A stretch of 64,000 bases of DNA. It comes from an uncultured Saprospiraceae bacterium. GTDB taxonomy: Bacteria > Bacteroidota > Bacteroidia > Chitinophagales > Saprospiraceae. The DNA lies in NCBI GenBank assembly GCA_937139495.1, contig CAKZQC010000006.1:162686-226685 (forward strand), given 5' to 3'. Position numbers and translations under genes: made by a program. The notes beneath the pieces were generated by a model. It did not search any database and was not told where the DNA came from. It was given only the letters and a program-made list of their open reading frames with translations. Positions 36,564 to 46,645 of the stretch are shown here, piece after piece (position 1 is the stretch's first letter; each line of letters opens with the position of its first letter).

Positions 36564-39500
36564 ATGCTATTACATACAACAAAAAAACACCTTTTTTTCT
36601 TTTGCTTATTACTAATAGGAGCAGGGCTACAAGCCCAAATGCACAATGGCAATTATGGCAATGAATGGATTGATTATAATCAACAATACTTCAAGATAAA
36701 GGTGACTAGAGACGGAATGTATCGAGTTTCTGCCAATGTATTGCAGCAAGCTGGTATCGACTTAGCTACACTCAATACGGCAGGTCTAGAAGTTTATTGC
36801 AATGGCGAAACTGTGCCTCTTTCGGTACAAACAAGCAGTGGTAGCTTGAGTTATGTGCAGTTCTATGGTCAAAAAAATAGAGGGGAGCTAGATGTAGATA
36901 TGTATAATGACCCTGCGGATCATTTCAATCAAAATTATAGTTTGATCAATGACACAGCAACCTATTTTATTACGTGGAAAAATGCTGCTCCTTCTTCAGC
37001 TCAATATACTAACAGCAGTGCCAATCTTTCCAATTTGCCCGCCAAGGAGCCTTATTATTGGCACAATAGCCAAAGAGTATTTAGCGATACTTGGAACAAA
37101 GGACTGTTGTGGCAAGTGGCACAAGAAAAGCTGACCAAATCAATTTTTGAGAAAGGAGAGGGTTTTGGTTCGGACAAAGCAAGGGTGCATTCTATTAATG
37201 TCCCAACGGACAATGTCTATACCGCTGGACCAAGTGCCAAAGTAGTTGTCAGAGCTTTTGCTGATGTATTCACTACACACAATCTAGACTTGGCAGTATC
37301 AGGAACGACTTATGCTAATTTTCCTTTTTCGGGTTCTAAAGTGGCGGACTTTGAAGCAACAGTAGCTGCCAATGTATTGACGACCAATACGGTTGTAAGA
37401 ACAACAGGAAACACAGGGGGGAGCGATACTTACTACATTTCGCATGTAGATATTAATTACCCACATACGTTCGATTTCAATGCACAGTTTTTGCGCAAGT
37501 TTGAAGTCAAAGCGAGTACTAGCAGAAAGTATTTGGAGATAGATAATGTCAATGGACTGAACGCCACGAGTAGTAATGTATTTCTATATGACTTGACCAA
37601 TAAACTCAGAATACAATGTTTTTGGGATGCTGCCAATAGTAGAGCGTTAGTTGATTTGCCCCCTTCGGCTTTAGACCGAGAATTGATATTGGTCAATGAG
37701 GGAAATCCTAATAGTATTACAACGGTACCCGCTTTGATTCCAGTCACGTTTATCAATTATGCTTCGCCATTGTACTCGCCGAGCAACTATATTATCGTGA
37801 CCAATCCTAGTTTGTATAGAGATGCACAAGGCAATAATCCAATTTTTGAATATTTGCTGTATCGTCAATCGCCGCAAGGTGGTGGGTTTACCCCAATAGA
37901 TGTCAATGTCAATCAATTGTACGATCAGTTTGCGTATGGTGTCACGCATCACCCGCTAGCTATTCGTCATTTTGCCCACTTCGTGAAGCAGCATTGGACA
38001 AATCCAGAATATATATTTTTGATAGGAAAAGGGATAGAATATGAAACCGTACGTAAGGTGATACCCTCTAGTTTGCAAGTGCCTAGTTTTGGTCACCCAG
38101 CTTCCGACAATGTCCTTTTAGGCTCTATCAACAGCGATGCCCCAACGATTGCGGTAGGGCGTTTGGCAGCTACTACGGGCGACCATGTTAGTCTGTATTT
38201 GCGTAAGATGAAAGAGGTCGAGTATCATCGTAGAGCAGACCAATCGCTGGATTCTTTGGGCTGGACGAAAAACGTTCTGCACTTAGGAGGGGGTAAAAAC
38301 AGTAGCGAACAAAATATCATTCGTACGAACCTCAATTTTATGAAAACTAAAGTGGAGGGCGTACAGTATGGAGCTAAAGTGCAGTCTTTTTTCAAGACCT
38401 CTTCCAACCCAATCCAAGCGGCTCAATCGACTTACTTAGATTCGCTGATTAATAGTGGTGTTTCGATGATTACTTTTTACGGACACTCGTCCGCCAATAG
38501 TTTTGATTTCAATCTGGATTATCCAGAGAACTACACGAATGCAGAGAAATATCCACTCATCATGGCATTGGGTTGTTATGGAGGTACGATGTTCAAAACA
38601 GGAGAATTTATCAGCGAAAAGTTTGTGTTTGAAGAGCGAGCTGGTGCGGGTGTGTTTTTAGCGTCCGTAGGAGCGGCAGCCTTGTCGGCACTCAATCAAT
38701 TTTCTACTCGTTTTTATGATGGTATTGGCGATTCTCAATACAATCAAGGAGCTGCCAAGTCGGTCAAGTATGCGATAGAGCAGCTCGAAACGGTATCGGG
38801 TGGAGCGCTATATACGACTACCGCCCAAATGGCTTGCAATTATATGGCTTATCATGGTGACCCAGCGTATAAGATTGCTTCCGCTGCGGATCCTGATTAT
38901 TATATTGATGAAAAACTTGTGACGCACAGCCCGAATTTGGTGACGGTGCAGATGAATACCTTCAATTTGGAACTAGACGTATATAATATTGGTCGTGCCG
39001 AAGACGACACGTTCAATATTCGAGTAGAGCGTATTTTTCCTGATGGAACCATCAATCCAATTGCTGCTAGTCAGCGTGTGACGGCTCCGTTTTACAACCG
39101 AACAATAACGGTACCGATTACGGTAAGTAATAGCAGTGCTTATAGTAGTGCATTAGGACTCAATTACTTCAATATTTATATTGATAATGATGACGAAGTA
39201 GATGAGCGCCCTGCACCAAGTGCCGAAAATAACAACAGCGTTATCAATTACGAAGTACGTATTTTATCCAATGCAGTATTGCCTGTCTATCCGTACGAAT
39301 TTGCGATTGTGCCGCAGGACACGATTACACTCAAAGCCTCTACGGGCAATAGTTTCGCAATAGCAACCGACTATATTGTGCAGATAGATACGACCGAGTA
39401 TTTCAATAGTCCATTGCTACAGCAAACAACCATCAGTCAAACAGGTGGACTGCTAGAGTGGACACCTAATTTGAACTATCAAGACAGTACGGTCTATTAT

Positions 39501-41624
39501 TGGCGAGTAAGCCCCGATTCTTTGACGCCTAGCAGCTCTTATTTTTGGGCAACTAGTTCGTTTATACATTTGGACAATACCTATCCAGGGTGGAATCAAT
39601 CCCACTTTTTTCAGTATCTCAAAGATGACAAAGTTTCTTTGGTACTCGAAGAGCCTGATCGCGAGTTCAAGTATATCAATTCGATACAAGAAGTATCGGC
39701 AATTACTGCGAAAACACCTGCTGTCTTAAATCACGAAAACGTAGCGATTTATTTCAACGGTTCTCGACTAGAACAAACTCGCTGCCCGTACGAAAACGGG
39801 GTATATGTAGCCGTTATCGAACCGGGGACGCTTGATTTTTGGAATGTACCAGGTCCTGCTTTCAATGAACTATACGGTGGTGTCAACTGTGATGGAGCAG
39901 GTCGAACAGCACCCAATTTCTTGTTTCAGACCACATCTGCTTCTAAGCAGGATTCGCTCGAAAATTTTATCAAAAATATTGTCCCCAACGGGTACTATGT
40001 ACTGATGTACACGCTCAATAATGCCTATGCACACACCTGGTCTCCTACGCTTATCAATGCGCTCAAAGATGAAGGAGCTTGGTATGTAGATGATTTGGTC
40101 AATAATTCTAACAATACAGAAGGATTGCCGTGGGGTTTCTTTTTCAAAAAAGGCGATAGTACTTATATCAAAAAGAACTCGCAAATTAGTTTAGATCCTA
40201 ATGGAATTTTAGCCATTTCTGGCGAATTGCAAGAAGATTGGTATCAAGGAAATCAAACTTCTACTATTATAGGACCTGCCACTTCGTGGAACTTGTTTGC
40301 GTGGAAATCAGCCACTACCGATGGCTTGGTTATCAATGACGAGTTTAAAGTAGATTTGTATGGAGTAGATTCCAATCAGAATGTACGCACGCTTTTGATG
40401 CAAAATCTAAGCCCTGGAGATACTTCTTTGTTGGGGATTAACCCCAATAGTTATCCTTATTTGGAGTTGGTTTGGAATACCTTGGATTCGGTCAATAAAA
40501 CATCACCACAGTTGGAATATTGGCGAGTAATCGCTGATATGGTTCCAGAAGCAGCACTACGCCCCGAAATGTATTACGTACTGGATAGCAGTTGTATTCA
40601 GCAAGGGCGAGATTTGCGATTCAGTATAGCCATGGAGAATATTGGCGACGTGGATATGGATAGTATGTTGGTGCGTTACCAGATAATAGGAGCGGCTACG
40701 CCTATGATTAAATATCAACGATTAGCGCCCTTATTGGTAGGGGATACCTTACATGGAAATGTTACGTTTTCGAGTATCGACTTGACGGGAACCAATTATC
40801 AATTATTGGTAGAAATTAACCCAGAAAACGACCAACCCGAAAAGCATCGTTTCAATAATATCGGATTGATTAACTTCGAGGTGAAAAAAGATGAAATTAA
40901 TCCACTGCTAGACGTGACATTTGATGGTATTCATATTATGAATAAAGATATTGTTTCGGGCAGACCCGAAATTGTCATTAGTTTATTGGACGAAAACCTA
41001 TATTTGGGGGTCAGCCAATTGGATAACTTCAGTGTATTGCTCAAGCACCCAAGTCTGCCAAATGGTACGGTTGAGCTAACGCCCATCAACACTGATATGC
41101 AGTTTTATCCTGCCGATCCTACCAAGTTGGGTATAGAGAATAGAGCCAAAATAGTGATCAATCATGACTTTGAATTTGATGGACAATATACATTGTTTGT
41201 ATCGGCAACCGACCAATCAGGCAATAATTCAGGCGAGCAGAGTTATAGTGTAGATTTTGAAGTGATTAATAAGTCTTCGATATCGCATTTGCTCAATTAT
41301 CCCAATCCATTTACGACCTCTACGCAGTTTGTATTTACGATGACAGGTAGAGAATTGCCTGATTATATGAAGATTCAGATATTGACGGTAACAGGCAAAG
41401 TTGTAAGAGAAATAACGATGGACGAATTAGGTCCTTTGCGTATTGGTGTCAACAGAACAAGCTATGCATGGGACGGAAGAGATGAGTATGGCGACCAACT
41501 CGCCAATGGAGTCTATTTGTATCGAGTGATTACCAAAAAAGACGGAAAGGATTTTGAACAGTATAGCACACGAACGGATTATATGTTCCGCCAAGGTTTT
41601 GGCAAAATGTATCTGATGCGATAG
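36564..41624 (+). CDS. Type IX secretion sortase, long PorU2-like form
   Basis: A 1686-residue exported protein with a signal peptide ending near LQAQ. Residues about 400-790 form a gingipain-like peptidase C25 domain: SPSNYIIVTNPSLYRDAQG, FIFLIGKG-like YIFLIGKG, then catalytic His641 in FYGHSSANSFD and catalytic Cys671 in ALGCYGGTMF. PorU-type sortases remove the T9SS C-terminal domain of cargo and attach it to surface lipopolysaccharide. The protein is much longer than classical PorU (about 1100-1200 residues): residues 800-1570 add beta-sandwich domains, and the tail from about 1576 (LNYPNPFTTST, then AWDGRDEYGDQLANGVYLYRV) has a FlgD-like Ig fold. It follows the porV-like gene. Confidence 0.88.
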   Translation: MLLHTTKKHLFFFCLLLIGAGLQAQMHNGNYGNEWIDYNQQYFKIKVTRDGMYRVSANVLQQAGIDLATLNTAGLEVYCNGETVPLSVQTSSGSLSYVQFYGQKNRGELDVDMYNDPADHFNQNYSLINDTATYFITWKNAAPSSAQYTNSSANLSNLPAKEPYYWHNSQRVFSDTWNKGLLWQVAQEKLTKSIFEKGEGFGSDKARVHSINVPTDNVYTAGPSAKVVVRAFADVFTTHNLDLAVSGTTYANFPFSGSKVADFEATVAANVLTTNTVVRTTGNTGGSDTYYISHVDINYPHTFDFNAQFLRKFEVKASTSRKYLEIDNVNGLNATSSNVFLYDLTNKLRIQCFWDAANSRALVDLPPSALDRELILVNEGNPNSITTVPALIPVTFINYASPLYSPSNYIIVTNPSLYRDAQGNNPIFEYLLYRQSPQGGGFTPIDVNVNQLYDQFAYGVTHHPLAIRHFAHFVKQHWTNPEYIFLIGKGIEYETVRKVIPSSLQVPSFGHPASDNVLLGSINSDAPTIAVGRLAATTGDHVSLYLRKMKEVEYHRRADQSLDSLGWTKNVLHLGGGKNSSEQNIIRTNLNFMKTKVEGVQYGAKVQSFFKTSSNPIQAAQSTYLDSLINSGVSMITFYGHSSANSFDFNLDYPENYTNAEKYPLIMALGCYGGTMFKTGEFISEKFVFEERAGAGVFLASVGAAALSALNQFSTRFYDGIGDSQYNQGAAKSVKYAIEQLETVSGGALYTTTAQMACNYMAYHGDPAYKIASAADPDYYIDEKLVTHSPNLVTVQMNTFNLELDVYNIGRAEDDTFNIRVERIFPDGTINPIAASQRVTAPFYNRTITVPITVSNSSAYSSALGLNYFNIYIDNDDEVDERPAPSAENNNSVINYEVRILSNAVLPVYPYEFAIVPQDTITLKASTGNSFAIATDYIVQIDTTEYFNSPLLQQTTISQTGGLLEWTPNLNYQDSTVYYWRVSPDSLTPSSSYFWATSSFIHLDNTYPGWNQSHFFQYLKDDKVSLVLEEPDREFKYINSIQEVSAITAKTPAVLNHENVAIYFNGSRLEQTRCPYENGVYVAVIEPGTLDFWNVPGPAFNELYGGVNCDGAGRTAPNFLFQTTSASKQDSLENFIKNIVPNGYYVLMYTLNNAYAHTWSPTLINALKDEGAWYVDDLVNNSNNTEGLPWGFFFKKGDSTYIKKNSQISLDPNGILAISGELQEDWYQGNQTSTIIGPATSWNLFAWKSATTDGLVINDEFKVDLYGVDSNQNVRTLLMQNLSPGDTSLLGINPNSYPYLELVWNTLDSVNKTSPQLEYWRVIADMVPEAALRPEMYYVLDSSCIQQGRDLRFSIAMENIGDVDMDSMLVRYQIIGAATPMIKYQRLAPLLVGDTLHGNVTFSSIDLTGTNYQLLVEINPENDQPEKHRFNNIGLINFEVKKDEINPLLDVTFDGIHIMNKDIVSGRPEIVISLLDENLYLGVSQLDNFSVLLKHPSLPNGTVELTPINTDMQFYPADPTKLGIENRAKIVINHDFEFDGQYTLFVSATDQSGNNSGEQSYSVDFEVINKSSISHLLNYPNPFTTSTQFVFTMTGRELPDYMKIQILTVTGKVVREITMDELGPLRIGVNRTSYAWDGRDEYGDQLANGVYLYRVITKKDGKDFEQYSTRTDYMFRQGFGKMYLMR

Positions 41625-41656
41625 GAGTAAAATAAAGCTTCGAGGCTGAAATATAA

Positions 41657-41694
41657 AAGAGGTTATTACGAATTCGTAATAACCTCTTCTTTTT
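41657..41694. terminator. Perfect 32-bp palindrome, bidirectional terminator
   Basis: AAGAGGTTATTACGAA and its exact complement, centred on GAATTC, are followed on the plus strand by CTTTTT. It lies between the convergent sortase and cyclophilin genes. Its half GTAATAACCTC recurs at 14441. Confidence 0.8.
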
Positions 41695-41723
41695 AGACTG
41701 TAATTAGCATTCAAAAAATATAC

Positions 41724-42446
41724 TTAATCGACCAATTCTACCTGCATACGAATATCTTCTACTGGTCGGTCAGGCAAGGTGCCGTCTTGCATGCGGTAGG
41801 TCTTAACGGATACAATTTTGTCGAGTACGTATTGACCTTCTACGAGCTGCCCAAAGATGGTATATTTGCCATCAAGTGTAGGAGAACCGCCATGTTTTTC
41901 GTAGAGCATAATTTGGTTAGGCGTATATTGCATACTGTTTTTTTCGCTCATATCTTGTAGCTGATACGCCTTGAGTGGTTGCCCATGTATGACCATGAAT
42001 TGAGCGGCATTCGATGCCTTGCTTGGGTTTTTGCCCACGCCCTCATGAAAGCCAACCAACGCCCCTTGACGCATGACGAAATCAGCATTGATTTCTGGAG
42101 CAATTGTATAATCCAATTTACCATCGCCCAATATTTGTTCAGGTTTTACTTCGCCTTTTGAGTTGGGGTCACCACCTTGTATCATGAAATTCGATTGCAC
42201 GCGATGGAACATCAAATCATTGTAAAAACCTTCTTTGGTTAGTTTTATAAAATTATCGCGGTGCATCGGCGTTTGGTTGAATAACTCAAAAACCATATCG
42301 CCATATTGCGTGCTGATTTTTACCTTTTGGCGAGGCATATTATCAATTATAGCTTTAGCAGCCTCGTCGTCCGTTGTTGTTTCTGTGGAGCTTGTATTGC
42401 AAGCCCCAAGGCTTAGCAACAGCAGCAGGAAAAATATATTTTTCAT
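41724..42446 (-). CDS. Cyclophilin-type peptidyl-prolyl isomerase, lipoprotein (second copy)
   Basis: A 240-residue lipoprotein (lipobox SLGAC) with a cyclophilin domain: VKISTQYGDMVFELF, FHRVQSNFMIQGGDPNSKG and NAAQFMVIHG. Between them lies the insertion (MQYTPNQIMLYEKHGGSPTLDGKYTIFGQLVEG) that also marks the copy at 22231, so both belong to the same Bacteroidota periplasmic subfamily. Shared blocks include GGSPxLDxxYTxFGxxxxG. It should help fold exported proteins. The unknown small gene upstream (42467) lies 20 bp away and may share the transcript. Confidence 0.93.
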   Translation of the reverse strand: MKNIFFLLLLLSLGACNTSSTETTTDDEAAKAIIDNMPRQKVKISTQYGDMVFELFNQTPMHRDNFIKLTKEGFYNDLMFHRVQSNFMIQGGDPNSKGEVKPEQILGDGKLDYTIAPEINADFVMRQGALVGFHEGVGKNPSKASNAAQFMVIHGQPLKAYQLQDMSEKNSMQYTPNQIMLYEKHGGSPTLDGKYTIFGQLVEGQYVLDKIVSVKTYRMQDGTLPDRPVEDIRMQVELVD

Positions 42447-42466
42447 AGAAAAGGAAGTTTTTGGGA

Positions 42467-42862
42467 TTAGCTATTCTTGATGTGTTCTAAGTATTCGGCA
42501 ATCTTGCGGCGCAGCAACAGTTCCTGATTGATTTTTCCTTTGGGGGGAACGACTGTTTGTCGCCAATGCGGCCAGCCGTCGGCATCATAGCCCTCTAGCT
42601 CGTAATAACCGTCGTAGCTCAATAAGCGACAAACGGCAATGTGCATCAAATCTTGGCGTTCTTCCTTAGTGAACTCGTCTTTGATTTGTCCTAATTCTTG
42701 CAGCCCAATGGCAAACAAAATACCTTGTAAGTCGGGCAGTTGATCCACTCCCAACATTGTTTTTATCTCAAATTGTGTCTGCAACCAAGCCTCGTCGCCT
42801 TCTGGCGTATCCATGAAGAGTTCTTCGCCGAGTATATCTAGTCCATCAAATTTATTATCCAT
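42467..42862 (-). CDS. Conserved hypothetical protein
   Basis: A 131-residue cytoplasmic protein, acidic at the N-terminus (DGLDILGEELFMDTPEGDEAW) and helical, with no recognised family. A central block (DLQGILFAIGLQELGQIKDEFTKEERQDLMHIAVCRLLSYDGYYEL) and a WPHWRQTV segment look folded and conserved. It has no signal peptide. It starts upstream of the cyclophilin gene in the same direction. No function is proposed. Confidence 0.7.
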   Translation of the reverse strand: MDNKFDGLDILGEELFMDTPEGDEAWLQTQFEIKTMLGVDQLPDLQGILFAIGLQELGQIKDEFTKEERQDLMHIAVCRLLSYDGYYELEGYDADGWPHWRQTVVPPKGKINQELLLRRKIAEYLEHIKNS

Positions 42863-43109
42863 GGTGTTTATTCGTCTTTATTAAAGGTTATTACAATACT
42901 ATTCGTAATAATTGCTAGTATAAAAAAATGTAGAAACAGCTGTGTTTTTTCTTCTGTTGCTGTTTCTTGCCGAAAATTACGAAAAAACTGCCAACCTGCT
43001 CGCATTTATCAAGAGTAGATGTAGAAGTTGTTTGATAAACAGAATAGCATGACTATCATAAACGAGTATTAAAAATAATTAAGGCAGTTTCTTTTCCTGC
43101 TTTTTATTG

Positions 43110-43188
43110 TATTTTTGTAGCCCTTCGGGGTAAGAGCATGTCTAAGACTTTTCAAATTATCAAAAACTATAATTTTAGACACGCTCTA
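43110..43188 (+). promoter_or_regulatory. Promoter -7 element and repeat family A copy in the mfd leader
   Basis: TATTTTTG at 43110-43117 fits TAnnTTTG. The repeat follows: its core is 43156-43185 (ATTATCAAAAACTATAATTT then TAGACACGCT), flanked by AGAGCATGTCTAA at 43133 and TTAGACACGCTCT at the right, which pair with one mismatch. The mRNA would carry the element at its 5' end, about 75 bases before the start at 43261. The spacer 42863-43109 shows nothing else recognisable. Confidence 0.5.
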
Positions 43189-43260
43189 ATACCGCGAACG
43201 ATATACTACTATTGGTGTTATATCTTTCATACCAACTACAAACGTTTATCAACGCCTACC

Positions 43261-46200
43261 ATGAATTTAGAACAATTATTCAATAAGTACCTGACCGATA
43301 GCCGCTCTCAACAGATTGTGAAGAGCATTGTTAAACAAAAAAATGTCCATCTCAAAGGATTGGTTGGCTCACAAATCGCCTTTGTGGTCGCAGCCGTTAG
43401 TCGATTGGCTAAGTTGCCTTTCTTGGTTATTGCTACCGACAAAGAAGAAGCTGCTTTTTGGCAAAATGATATTTCGACCTTGCTCGAAGAGCGACGGGAA
43501 GCCCTGCTTTTTCCTGATTCGTATAAGCGACCCGCTGGACTGGATAAGCTGCATCGTACGAGTGTATTGCAACGCACAGAAGTGGTCAGTAATTTGGTCG
43601 AACACCCTGATGCACCACACGTTATTGTGACCTATCCAGAGGCATTATTTGAGAAAGTAATTGCTCCTGCCAATCTCAAAAGCAGTGCCATTGATATAGC
43701 AGTAGGTGCGGAAACGGATATTGATTTTATCAAAGAAATATTGATAGAATATGGTTTCAATCGAGTAGATTTTGTGTACGAACCAGGGCAGTTTGCTATC
43801 CGTGGTGGTATCGTTGATATTTATTCGTATGGCAATGAATACCCCTATCGAGTCGAGTTTTTCGATACCGAAGTAGAGAGTATTCGTACGTTTGACCCTA
43901 CCTCGCAATTATCGACTAGAAATATCGCTTTTGTCAAGATTGTACCCAATGTCAATACGCAGTTTGATGCCGACCAAAAAGTAACGGTACTAGAGGTGCT
44001 TCCGCCCAATACGGTGGTTTGGGCGGCTGATATGCAAATCATGCTCGATAAGCTGCAAATTTGCTTTGAAAATGCTCAAACGCTTCAATCGCAATTGTCT
44101 AGTATGGACACGCAAGACCGCAAGGAAGAGGCGGAGCTGTTGCGTAGTCAATCGTTTGTTTTTCCGAGAGAAATAATAGACGGCTTGGAGAAAATGCCGC
44201 TGCTCGAAATGACGAACAAAACCATGTTTGCGGCAGCTACCAAAGTAAGTTATAAGACAACACCTCAGCCAAGTTTTAATAAGAATTTTGATATATTGAT
44301 TAAGGACTTGCATTCTAATACGGAAGCAGGAATTGATACGTTTGTTTTTGCAGAAAATGCCAAGCAAATAGAGCGTTTTTATAGCATTTTTGAAGATTTG
44401 GATGTGGTGGTCAAATGGCATTCGATTCCAGCTACGCTGTATCAAGGGTTCATAGACAAGGAGTTGGATATGGCGATATATACCGATCACCAAATTTTTG
44501 AACGCTACCACAAATCAAAAGTCCGTCAAGGTTTTGACAAAAATACGGCACTCAAAGTCAAGGCATTGAGTGAGCTCAAACCCGGTGATTATGTTACGCA
44601 TATTGATCATGGAGTAGGGCGATATGGCGGACTCGAAAAAATAGAATTGCAGGGCAAACGACAAGAAGCGGTCAAGCTCGTCTATAAAGATAACGACATT
44701 TTGTATGTTGGTATTCAGTCGCTGCACAAGATTTCTAAATTCACAGGCAAGGAAGGCACTTCGCCCAAAATCCATAAATTAGGCTCCAATTCTTGGGCGA
44801 ATACCAAGAAAAAAACGAAGAAAAAAATAAAAGAATTGGCGTTTGATTTGATTAAACTTTACGCCAAACGAAAAGCAACCCCAGGGTTTGAATTTCCGCC
44901 TGACGGCTACCTCCAAAATGAGCTGGAAGCGTCGTTTATGTATGAAGATACGCCCGACCAAGCCAAAGCGACACAGGATGTCAAAGAAGATATGATGAAG
45001 CCTTATCCGATGGATCGCCTTATTTGTGGTGATGTAGGGTTTGGCAAAACGGAAATCGCTGTACGTGCCGTATTCAAATCTATTGCCGCAGGCAAACAAG
45101 CAGCTGTACTAGTGCCAACTACTATTTTGGCATTGCAGCACGCCCAAACTTTCCGCAAGCGACTCGAAGAATTTGGTGCTACAGTCGAATACATCAACCG
45201 TTTTCGAACGACTAAAGAAAAGAAAGAAATTTATCAAAGGCTAGAAGCGGGCGAGATTGATTTGTTGATTGGCACGCATGCCATTCTGAACAAAAAAGTA
45301 AAGTTCAAAGATTTGGGCTTACTCGTGATAGATGAAGAACAGAAATTTGGAGTAGGAGCGAAGGAAAAACTACGTAATATCAAAGTTAATGTTGATACAC
45401 TGACCTTGACGGCTACGCCGATTCCTCGTACGCTACAATTTTCGTTGTTGGCGGCTCGTGACCTTTCGGTTATCAATACGCCGCCGCCCAATCGACAGCC
45501 GATACAGACGGAAGTCATACCGTTCAATGGCGAACATATCAAGGAAGCGATTGAGAACGAAGTGAATCGAGGTGGACAAGTATTTTTTGTACATAATCGC
45601 GTTAAAAGTTTGTCGGAGGTGGGTTCTATGATTAAGCAATTGTGCCCGACGGTAGATGTCGCTATTGCTCATGGGCAAATGGATGCCACAGAATTGGAAC
45701 AAAAATTAATGGACTTTATCAAAGGTTATTATGAGGTGTTGGTGTGTACCAATATTATCGAAACGGGGTTGGATATTGCCAATGCGAATACGATTATTAT
45801 CAATAATGCACAGAATTTTGGCTTGAGTGATTTACATCAATTAAGGGGGCGAGTAGGTCGCTCCAATAAACAAGCGTATTGCTATTTGTTGGCTCCGCCA
45901 ATGTCCACCCTTTCGGGCGATTCGAGAAAACGACTCAAAACGATTGAGCAGTTTTCGGAATTGGGCAGCGGATTTAATATCGCTATGCGTGATTTGGATA
46001 TACGAGGAGCTGGCAATATGTTGGGAGGAGAACAGAGTGGTTTTGTGACGAATATGGGCTACGAAACCTACCAAAAAATTCTGAATGAGTCTATTCAGGA
46101 ACTCAAAGAAACGGATTATAAAGATTTGTTTGCAGAAGAATTGGCTCAAAAAAGGGAGTTTGTGGACGAAGTCAATATCGAATCGGATATTGATATGATG

Positions 46201-46644
46201 CTACCCGATGAATACGTGATTAGCATTCAGGAGCGTCTGCGACTGTACCAAGAAATGGGCAAGATTGAGGACGAAGCAGGGATTGAGAAATTTAGCAAAA
46301 TGCTAGTCGATAGATTTGGCAAAATGCCACAACCAGTGCATAATTTATTTGAGGCGTTGCGCATTCGATGGATCGCTAAAGGCTTAGGTTTTGAGCGGAT
46401 TTTGCTCAAAAATCAAAAAGTGCGTTGCTATTTTATCAATAATCAACAATCGCCTTTTTATGACAGTCCGTTCTTTCAGAATATGATGGCACATATCCAA
46501 AAAAATGCTGACCATCGTTTTTTCCTCAAGCAAAGTCCTCGTTACTTGATGTTGGTTTGTGAAGGCGTGAAGACACTCAAACGTACCAAAGAAATTTTGG
46601 AAAAATTGCAAGCATCTGTTAGTTACGAAAAAGTATCAAGTTAA
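43261..46644 (+). CDS. mfd: Transcription-repair coupling factor
   Basis: A 1127-residue Mfd: it removes RNA polymerase stalled at DNA damage and recruits UvrA. Order: UvrB-like N-terminal part (about 30-300); RNA polymerase-interacting CarD-like domain (about 440-500, LKPGDYVTHIDHGVGRYGGLEKI); translocase with Walker A GDVGFGKT at 590-597 and DEEQ at 691-694, plus TATPIPRTLQ; second RecA domain with NIIETGLDIANANTIIINNA and LHQLRGRVGRS; C-terminal TRCF domain. The ATG at 43261 is chosen although the frame is open to 43138: those extra 41 codons are encoded by the repeat element. The GH113-like gene starts 1 bp after its stop. Confidence 0.97.
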   Translation: MNLEQLFNKYLTDSRSQQIVKSIVKQKNVHLKGLVGSQIAFVVAAVSRLAKLPFLVIATDKEEAAFWQNDISTLLEERREALLFPDSYKRPAGLDKLHRTSVLQRTEVVSNLVEHPDAPHVIVTYPEALFEKVIAPANLKSSAIDIAVGAETDIDFIKEILIEYGFNRVDFVYEPGQFAIRGGIVDIYSYGNEYPYRVEFFDTEVESIRTFDPTSQLSTRNIAFVKIVPNVNTQFDADQKVTVLEVLPPNTVVWAADMQIMLDKLQICFENAQTLQSQLSSMDTQDRKEEAELLRSQSFVFPREIIDGLEKMPLLEMTNKTMFAAATKVSYKTTPQPSFNKNFDILIKDLHSNTEAGIDTFVFAENAKQIERFYSIFEDLDVVVKWHSIPATLYQGFIDKELDMAIYTDHQIFERYHKSKVRQGFDKNTALKVKALSELKPGDYVTHIDHGVGRYGGLEKIELQGKRQEAVKLVYKDNDILYVGIQSLHKISKFTGKEGTSPKIHKLGSNSWANTKKKTKKKIKELAFDLIKLYAKRKATPGFEFPPDGYLQNELEASFMYEDTPDQAKATQDVKEDMMKPYPMDRLICGDVGFGKTEIAVRAVFKSIAAGKQAAVLVPTTILALQHAQTFRKRLEEFGATVEYINRFRTTKEKKEIYQRLEAGEIDLLIGTHAILNKKVKFKDLGLLVIDEEQKFGVGAKEKLRNIKVNVDTLTLTATPIPRTLQFSLLAARDLSVINTPPPNRQPIQTEVIPFNGEHIKEAIENEVNRGGQVFFVHNRVKSLSEVGSMIKQLCPTVDVAIAHGQMDATELEQKLMDFIKGYYEVLVCTNIIETGLDIANANTIIINNAQNFGLSDLHQLRGRVGRSNKQAYCYLLAPPMSTLSGDSRKRLKTIEQFSELGSGFNIAMRDLDIRGAGNMLGGEQSGFVTNMGYETYQKILNESIQELKETDYKDLFAEELAQKREFVDEVNIESDIDMMLPDEYVISIQERLRLYQEMGKIEDEAGIEKFSKMLVDRFGKMPQPVHNLFEALRIRWIAKGLGFERILLKNQKVRCYFINNQQSPFYDSPFFQNMMAHIQKNADHRFFLKQSPRYLMLVCEGVKTLKRTKEILEKLQASVSYEKVSS

Positions 46645-46645
46645 G

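Noticed and set aside
43138..43260. N-terminal extension of Mfd by 41 codons
   Set aside because: The extension (MSKTFQIIKNYNFRHA) is a translation of repeat family A; the family's normal start is MNLEQLF at 43261.
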